Assembly: GCA_938028565.1 (NCBI GenBank)
Contig: CALIZS010000014.1
Span: 1 to 9,074 of the forward strand
Direction: 5' to 3'
From: an uncultured Atopobium sp.
Lineage (GTDB): Bacteria > Actinomycetota > Coriobacteriia > Coriobacteriales > Atopobiaceae
DNA length: 9,074 nt
Made by a program: the position numbers and the translations under genes. Below the pieces are notes generated by a model that saw only the letters and a list, made by a program, of their open reading frames with translations, was not told the DNA's origin and did no database searches. This document shows positions 1 through 5,107 of this stretch, in pieces. Within the stretch, counting starts at the first letter, position 1. Every line of letters begins with the position of its first letter.

Positions 1-1
1 A

Positions 2-112
2 GAATGTCCCACACGTTTCTTCCGTTTATGTGCTGAAGACTTAACATACGGTATCAATCAAAAAAATTCATTGCTCGTTGATATAAAAAGCGACAAACTT
101 CTACTTTCCTAG
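2..112 (+). CDS. Possible 3' end of a convergent plus-strand gene (partial, unidentified)
   Basis: The frame starting at base 2 stays open from the left edge to a TAG at 110-112, giving about 36 residues that end KSDKLLLS. If real, this is the tail of a gene converging on the ArsR-family gene, and the two stop codons would share the palindrome CTAG at 109-112. I do not recognise the peptide and see no domain. A 36-codon open stretch can arise by chance in DNA of this composition, so support is weak. Another plus-strand frame is also open, but only to base 44. On the minus strand an ATG at 45-47 opens a frame running off the left edge, with no ribosome site before it. Confidence 0.25.
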   Translation, partial: ECPTRFFRLCAEDLTYGINQKNSLLVDIKSDKLLLS

Positions 113-477
113 TGCTGATGAGCAGCGTGAGCAAGACCGACGCTAATAAGCGTAATGACGTGATCATCAGCAAGAGAATAAATGACGCGACGACCATCTC
201 TTTTTGCAGCTACCAGACCACGATCGCGCAGAAGGCGAAGCTGATGAGAAGTAGCAGACTGAGAAACAGAGAGAAGCTCCTGCAGTTCAGTTACACTCTT
301 CTCGCCCAAAAGAAGAGCTCCCAAAATCTGGAAACGTGTAAAGTCAGAAAGCGCATCATAAATTTGAGTGGCATCATAGATGATATCGTCATTAGTAAGA
401 AACTCGTGCAGTTGTTCTTCAGAAACGCACTCGCAAATATTGTTTGTATGCTCACACTCGTGAGAATGATTAGTCAT
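109..477 (-). CDS. ArsR/SmtB-family metal-sensing transcriptional repressor
   Basis: A 122-residue winged helix-turn-helix repressor expected to act as a cytoplasmic dimer that leaves its operator when metal binds. The HTH spans about residues 61-85, with a recognition helix around SQSATSHQLRLL, and the beta wing is at 92-101 (KRDGRRVIYS). The C-terminal helix carries D104, H106, H117 and H120. This is the D-x-H-x10-H-x2-(E/H) alpha5 site known from SmtB and CzrA, which points to Zn(II) or a similar divalent metal. The alpha3N-type cysteine in helix 3 is absent (S61). The N-terminus is unusually rich in possible ligands: H4, H6, C8, H10, C15 and C17. It starts at ATG with an AGGAAG ribosome site a few bases upstream. 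The gene lies downstream of rpoC on the same strand but behind a terminator, so it is probably transcribed separately. No metal exporter or other target is visible in the window. Confidence 0.9.
   Translation of the reverse strand: MTNHSHECEHTNNICECVSEEQLHEFLTNDDIIYDATQIYDALSDFTRFQILGALLLGEKSVTELQELLSVSQSATSHQLRLLRDRGLVAAKRDGRRVIYSLADDHVITLISVGLAHAAHQH
435..448. repeat. 14-bp AT-rich motif, copy inside the start of the ArsR-family gene
   Basis: The sequence AAATATTGTTTGTA is repeated exactly at 530-543, 95 bp away, and both copies have TCGC just before and TGC just after, with one-base shifts. With its flanking C the core CAAATATTGTTTG is an imperfect palindrome, the kind of AT-rich dyad that ArsR/SmtB proteins bind. 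This copy lies about 30 bp inside the coding region, so it could be an accessory operator. Binding is inferred. Confidence 0.45.
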
Positions 478-529
478 GATACTTCCTACTCTTTACAACG
501 CAAAGCTCCGCTTACACAGGCTTCTCGCT

Positions 530-543
530 AAATATTGTTTGTA
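530..543. promoter_or_regulatory. Candidate ArsR-family operator (second copy of the 14-bp motif)
   Basis: Exact copy of AAATATTGTTTGTA, placed between the candidate -10 box (553-558) and the start codon (475-477). A repressor bound here would cover the region just after the transcription start, the usual autorepression arrangement in this family. Position and repetition are seen directly; the regulatory role is inferred. Confidence 0.45.
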
Positions 544-552
544 ATGCACCTT

Positions 553-558
553 AGTATA
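553..558 (-). promoter_or_regulatory. Candidate -10 box for the ArsR-family gene
   Basis: Read on the minus strand this is TATACT, 5 of 6 matches to TATAAT, about 75 bases before the start codon. The -35 region about 16 bp further upstream is poor (CTTCCA), so the promoter is either weak or helped by a factor. It lies just beyond the T-tract of the rpoC terminator, so the two transcription units are packed tightly. Confidence 0.4.
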
Positions 559-583
559 TACCGACTCCGCATCGTGGAAGCCT

Positions 584-619
584 ATAAAAAGAGGACTCCA
601 GCTAACGGCTGAAGTCCTC
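584..619 (-). terminator. Intrinsic terminator of the rpoBC operon
   Basis: In the minus-strand RNA the arms GAGGACUUCAGC and GCUGGAGUCCUC pair over 12 bp around the 5-base loop CGUUA and are followed by UUUUUAU. The one imperfect position is a G-U wobble in this orientation but a C-A mismatch on the plus strand, which fixes the direction as minus. It starts about 52 bases after the rpoC stop codon and separates the operon from the ArsR-family gene. Confidence 0.9.
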
Positions 620-627
620 ATCTGTAT

Positions 628-642
628 CGGAGTCAATCTCCG
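628..642 (-). other. Small hairpin in the rpoC 3' untranslated region
   Basis: CGGAG and CTCCG (5-bp stem, 5-base loop) lie between the rpoC stop codon and the terminator. The same GACTCCG segment could instead pair with CGGAGTC encoded beyond the terminator at 563-569, enclosing the terminator hairpin. The function is unknown; it may simply protect the 3' end. Confidence 0.35.
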
Positions 643-671
643 AAAAAGTTTGATGTATCAGGCGAGATTAC

Positions 672-3600
672 TTACTCGTCTTCGCCGTCTGCCTCAGCAT
701 CCATGCGGACAACCTGATTGAGAAGGTCATCCAGAGAACCAAGGTCCTCGTTGATTACATCAGGGCTAACCTCGTCGGAAGAAGAACCGATGAGTGTCTC
801 GGTGTAATCAGAGTGAGTGGATGGAGCTGCAGAGCCCAGCATCAAGCCGCCGTCGCCTTCTGGCGAGAAGACCATGTTGAGCAGCTGAGAAAGATCCTCA
901 GAATCTGCCTCATCCTCTTCTGGCTCAAGGATGTAGAGGAGGTTACGAGCCTCAAGGCCATCGCGGAGCTCCTCGATTGCCTTTGCACCAATACCATCGA
1001 TGCGAAGCAGGTCTTCCTCGGTCTTACCGATAAGATCGCCTACGGTCTCAATGCCAACCTCGCTGAACTTGTTGGTCCAACGCTGTGACACGCCAAGATC
1101 GTCGAAGAGGTACAGCTTTGCGTCCTCGCTTGAAAGCGTGCGGCCATTCTTGGAGTAAACGCCACCGTTGTAATCCTCGTTGACCCAGTCAAGCTGCTTA
1201 GGAAGCTGCTCCTCGATGTCCTTAAGCTCTGCTGGTGCCCAGTCTGGAAGAGACTTAGCAAGAGAAGAAGTTGGGCCATCAATCTTGGTGCCGTGGTACG
1301 TAAGCTCAACATCGCTGTATGCGGAGAGACCAGTACCTGCAGGAATCTGCTTACCAACAATAACGTTAGACTTGAGGTCAAGCAGGTGGTCAACGTCGCC
1401 CTCAATAGCTGCAGAGGTAAGAACGCCTGCAGTACGGATAAACGATGCACTGGAAAGCCAAGAATCGATAGAGCTTGCAACCTTCAGAGTACCAAGGATT
1501 GCTGGCTCTGCCTCTGGTGGAGTACCACCAGCAAGGGCAATGTTCTGGACAGTCTCTGCGAATACGTAGCGGTCCACATACTGACCAAGCAGATACGAAG
1601 AGTCGCCTGGGTTGGTAACCTGAACACGACGAAGCATCTGACGTGCGATGACCTCGATGTGCTTATCGTTGAGTTCTACACCCTGAGAGGTATAGACGTC
1701 CTTAACGGACTCAACGAAGGTATGCATAGTGGACTCAATGTCAGTGAGTCGACGGAGCATACGGAAGTTGACGAAGCCGCGGGTAATCTGGTCACCAGCA
1801 CGGACAACAACGCCATCCTCAATGCCAGGCATGAAGCGGACAGATGCAGGTACACGCCACTCCTCGATGACACGGGAAGCATCGTCTGCATCAACAATAC
1901 GCAGCAGGTACTCGGTGGTCTCTGGGGTAATGTGAAGAACACCAGAAACAGGAGCCAGGTCAGCCTCGCGACCAAGAATCTTCTCGTTGACGTTGCCGAC
2001 GACGTCGAACATACGAGCAACGGTAGGAAGACCCTGCGTAATATCGTCTGCGCCTGCAACACCACCGGAGTGAATGGTACGCATGGTCAACTGAGTACCA
2101 GGCTCACCAATGGACTGAGCTGCGATAATACCAACTGCAGTACCAATGTTGACTGGACGACGGGTGGAAAGATCCCAGCCGTAACACTTCTGGCAAACGC
2201 CGTACTTAGACTTACAGGTCAGAAGCGCGCGGAGCTGAACCTTAGCAAGGCCATGCTCAACAAGACGCTCAAGATCCTGCTTGGACTCAACATAGCCACC
2301 AGCAGGGATAAGAACCTCGCCAGTGTTTGGATCGCAGACATCCTCAAGGGTGCAGCGACCAATCAGGTCAGTATCAACAGAAGTCTGACCAGGCTTAATC
2401 AGAGGATAGGTAACTGCCTCATCAGTGCCGCAGTCCTCCTCGCGGACAATGACGTCCTGTGCAACGTCGACAAGTCGGCGGGTCAGGTAACCAGAGTCGG
2501 AGGTGTGGGATGCGGTATCTACCAGACCCTTACGAGCGCCGTAGGTAGAAATGAAGTACTCGAGAGGCTCAAGACCCTCGCGGAAGTTTGCCTTAATTGG
2601 AAGGTCGATGGTTTCACCGGACATGTCCGCCATCAGGCCTCGCATACCAGCAAGCTGGCGAAGCTGTGTCTTAGAACCACGAGCTCCAGAGTCAGCCATC
2701 ATGTAAATTGGGTTGTTCTCTGCAAAGCCTGTAAGCATCTCAGAGCCGAGAAGATCGGTGCACTCGGTCCATGCGTTAACAACCTCAACGTGACGCTCTC
2801 GCTCGGAAAGGAAGCCGTCCTCGTAGTACTCGTTGATCTGGTCAACGCGGTCCTGTGCCTCCTGAAGCAGCTGTGGCTTGTGTGGAGGAATAACAGCGTC
2901 CCAAACAGAAACGGTCAGACCAGCAAGAGTTGCATAGTGGAAACCAGTCTTCTTGATGTTGTCCAGAATTGGCTCAACATCAGCCATTGGGTAACGGTCG
3001 CAGCAATCGTTGACCAGAATACCAATGTCGGACTTAACCATCTTGTAGTTGATGTATGAGTAATCCTCTGGCAGGCACTGACGGTTGAAGATAATGCGAC
3101 CAACAGTGGTCTCAAAACGCTTGGTGCCCTCAGTAACGTCCAGGTCCTCATACTGACCGCGGCCAGTCATAACGCGGAAGATAGCACGATCGCTATCAGC
3201 AACATTTGCATCCTTGGAGCTTACGCGGACAACAACCTTTGCCTGAAGATCAAGGTCACGGTTAGCCTCAATAGCCAGAAGAGCATCCTCAAAGCTTGCA
3301 AAGGTAAGAGTCTTAGCGTCTTCACCGGTCTTCTCGGAAGTGAGGTAGTAGACACCAAAGACCATATCCTGAGAAGGAACGGTCAGAACCTTACCAGAAG
3401 CAGGGCTTCTGAGGTTGTTACTGGAGAGCATCAGAATGCGAGCCTCTGTCTGTGCCTGAGTAGAAAGTGGCACGTGGACAGACATCTGGTCGCCGTCGAA
3501 GTCTGCGTTGAATGGTGCGCAGACCAGTGGGTGCAGGTGGATTGCCTTACCCTCGATAAGGACTGGCTCAAATGCCTGGATAGACAGACGGTGAAGGGTA

Positions 3601-5102
3601 GGTGCGCGGTTGAGAAGAACGAGGCGGTCCTGAATGACCTCATCCAGAACGTCCCAAACAACTGGGGTACCACGGTCAATAGCGCGCTTTGCGCCCTTAA
3701 TGTTTTCAACCTTGCGGAGCTCAACCAAACGACGCATGACAAATGGCTTGAAGAGCTCAAGTGCCATAGCAGATGGAAGGCCGCACTGGTGCAGCTTCAG
3801 GTGTGGGTCAACAACAATGACGGAACGGCCAGAGTAGTCAACACGCTTACCCAGAAGGTTCTGACGGAAGCGACCCTGCTTACCCTTAAGGGCCTCAGCA
3901 AGCGACTTCAGAGGACGTCCACCACGACCAGTGACTGGACGACCACGGCGACCGTTGTCAAACAGAGCGTCAACGGACTCCTGAAGCATGCGCTTCTCGT
4001 TGTTAACAATGATAGAAGGTGCCTCAAGGTCAAGCAGGCGCTTAAGACGATTGTTACGGTTAATAACACGACGATACAAATCGTTTAAGTCGGAAGCTGC
4101 AAAACGGCCGCCATCAAGCTGAACCATAGGACGAAGATCAGGTGGAATAACTGGAACAACGTCAAGGATCATGTTAGCTGGATCGTTGCCGCCCTTAAGG
4201 AAAGCGTCAACAATCTCAAGGCGCTTAATGGCCTTCTCACGCTTCTGCTTCTGAGCATCCTCATTGGCGATAATAGCGCGGAGCTCCTTGGCCTCTTTCT
4301 CAAGGTCAATGTTGGAGAGAAGGTCACGTACTGCCTCTGCGCCCATGCCACCCTTGAAGTAGATACCATAGTAGCGCTTAAGCTCGGAGAACAGACCCTC
4401 ATCGGAGATGAGCTCTCTAGTCTCAAGCTGCATGAACTTCTCGAAAGCCTCACGACGAAGCGTCTTCTCTTCCTCGTACTCTTCCTCAAGATCAGCGACG
4501 CCTGCACGAATCTCGTCCTCAGAAAGAGGCTCAAAATCGCCAAACTCGTCATCCTGTGGCTGGCCCTGCTCGCGAAGACGTGCGATCTGATCGTCACGCT
4601 CTGCGTCAAGCTCTTCGAGGTCTGCTGCAAGCTCCTCACGAAGATCGTCTACGTCAGCCTCACGTGCCTCAGTGTCAACACTGGTGATTACGTAAGATGC
4701 AAAGTAGAGGACTTTCTCGAGGTCCTTGCTCTTGATATCAAGAAGACGTGCCAGAGGGAAACTGGTTGGGCTCTTGAAGTACCAAATGTGGCTTACAGGA
4801 GCAGCAAGCTCGATGTGACCCATGCGGTCACGACGAACCTTTGCGGTGGTTACTTCAACACCGCAGCGCTCGCAGGTAATGCCCTTGAAGCGAATGCCTT
4901 TGTACTTACCGCAGGCGCACTCCCAGTCCCTTACAGGTCCAAAGATCTTCTCGCAGAAAAGACCGTCCTTTTCTGGCTTAAGGGTACGGTAGTTGATGGT
5001 CTCAGGCTTCTTTACCTCGCCATAGGACCAACCGCGGATATCATCAGCAGACGCTAGAGAAATTTTAATAGCGTCAAATTCAGTGGAATCGAAATCTGCC
5101 AC
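672..5102 (-). CDS. rpoC: DNA-directed RNA polymerase subunit beta', with alphaCTD-like C-terminal extension
   Basis: Catalytic subunit of RNA polymerase, 1476 residues against about 1316 in M. tuberculosis. The N-terminal zinc site uses C62, C64, C77 and C80. A charged coiled-coil insertion spans about 145-235 and the sigma-binding clamp helices about 266-304. Switch 2 lies near 416-444. NADFDGDQ at 532-539 supplies the Mg-binding D534, D536 and D538. The bridge helix is at about 847-880, the second zinc site is C891, C963, C970 and C973, and the trigger loop carries M1007, R1008 and H1011. IPAGTG at 1253-1258 marks the usual C-terminus; the roughly 206 residues after about 1270 are extra. 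They contain a helix-hairpin-helix domain resembling alphaCTD (1330-1390) and an acidic tail. Unusual core residues include Y854, S865, H866, I1010 and S444. The start is a GTG, 5 bp after the rpoB stop, with AAGGAG 8 bases upstream. It is co-transcribed with rpoB. Confidence 0.98.
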   Translation of the reverse strand: MADFDSTEFDAIKISLASADDIRGWSYGEVKKPETINYRTLKPEKDGLFCEKIFGPVRDWECACGKYKGIRFKGITCERCGVEVTTAKVRRDRMGHIELAAPVSHIWYFKSPTSFPLARLLDIKSKDLEKVLYFASYVITSVDTEAREADVDDLREELAADLEELDAERDDQIARLREQGQPQDDEFGDFEPLSEDEIRAGVADLEEEYEEEKTLRREAFEKFMQLETRELISDEGLFSELKRYYGIYFKGGMGAEAVRDLLSNIDLEKEAKELRAIIANEDAQKQKREKAIKRLEIVDAFLKGGNDPANMILDVVPVIPPDLRPMVQLDGGRFAASDLNDLYRRVINRNNRLKRLLDLEAPSIIVNNEKRMLQESVDALFDNGRRGRPVTGRGGRPLKSLAEALKGKQGRFRQNLLGKRVDYSGRSVIVVDPHLKLHQCGLPSAMALELFKPFVMRRLVELRKVENIKGAKRAIDRGTPVVWDVLDEVIQDRLVLLNRAPTLHRLSIQAFEPVLIEGKAIHLHPLVCAPFNADFDGDQMSVHVPLSTQAQTEARILMLSSNNLRSPASGKVLTVPSQDMVFGVYYLTSEKTGEDAKTLTFASFEDALLAIEANRDLDLQAKVVVRVSSKDANVADSDRAIFRVMTGRGQYEDLDVTEGTKRFETTVGRIIFNRQCLPEDYSYINYKMVKSDIGILVNDCCDRYPMADVEPILDNIKKTGFHYATLAGLTVSVWDAVIPPHKPQLLQEAQDRVDQINEYYEDGFLSERERHVEVVNAWTECTDLLGSEMLTGFAENNPIYMMADSGARGSKTQLRQLAGMRGLMADMSGETIDLPIKANFREGLEPLEYFISTYGARKGLVDTASHTSDSGYLTRRLVDVAQDVIVREEDCGTDEAVTYPLIKPGQTSVDTDLIGRCTLEDVCDPNTGEVLIPAGGYVESKQDLERLVEHGLAKVQLRALLTCKSKYGVCQKCYGWDLSTRRPVNIGTAVGIIAAQSIGEPGTQLTMRTIHSGGVAGADDITQGLPTVARMFDVVGNVNEKILGREADLAPVSGVLHITPETTEYLLRIVDADDASRVIEEWRVPASVRFMPGIEDGVVVRAGDQITRGFVNFRMLRRLTDIESTMHTFVESVKDVYTSQGVELNDKHIEVIARQMLRRVQVTNPGDSSYLLGQYVDRYVFAETVQNIALAGGTPPEAEPAILGTLKVASSIDSWLSSASFIRTAGVLTSAAIEGDVDHLLDLKSNVIVGKQIPAGTGLSAYSDVELTYHGTKIDGPTSSLAKSLPDWAPAELKDIEEQLPKQLDWVNEDYNGGVYSKNGRTLSSEDAKLYLFDDLGVSQRWTNKFSEVGIETVGDLIGKTEEDLLRIDGIGAKAIEELRDGLEARNLLYILEPEEDEADSEDLSQLLNMVFSPEGDGGLMLGSAAPSTHSDYTETLIGSSSDEVSPDVINEDLGSLDDLLNQVVRMDAEADGEDE
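933..1115 (-). other. alphaCTD-like helix-hairpin-helix domain encoded at the 3' end of rpoC
   Basis: Residues 1330-1390 of beta' align without a gap to E. coli alphaCTD (about 20 identities over 58 positions by hand). Examples are DDL at 1334-1336, VGDL within 1354-1357 and GIGAK at 1370-1374. Equivalents of the DNA-contacting R265, N268, G296 and K298 are R1341, N1344, G1372 and K1374; C269 and S299 are replaced by K1345 and A1375. D1334 and D1335 match D258 and D259, part of the surface that faces sigma region 4. It is in frame with rpoC with no sign of a junction. A generic HhH fold, rather than true alphaCTD descent, is the alternative. Confidence 0.8.
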
Positions 5103-5107
5103 AGTCG

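Noticed and set aside
1..47. Start of a minus-strand gene at ATG 45-47 running off the left edge
   Set aside because: No ribosome site, only 15 codons visible, and it conflicts with the plus-strand frame that is equally open.
52..83. Terminator for the ArsR-family gene from TATCAA/TTGATA and the A7 run at 60-66
   Set aside because: On the minus strand the T-run lies inside the loop of the only dyad instead of after it, and no stable stem precedes it.
112..531. 139-codon plus-strand open frame across the ArsR-family gene and its promoter
   Set aside because: Antisense shadow. The minus-strand protein is a clear metal sensor with conserved ligands.
1293..3059. 588-codon plus-strand open frame opposite rpoC
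   Set aside because: Antisense shadow of rpoC in the same register, without recognisable domain or start signals.
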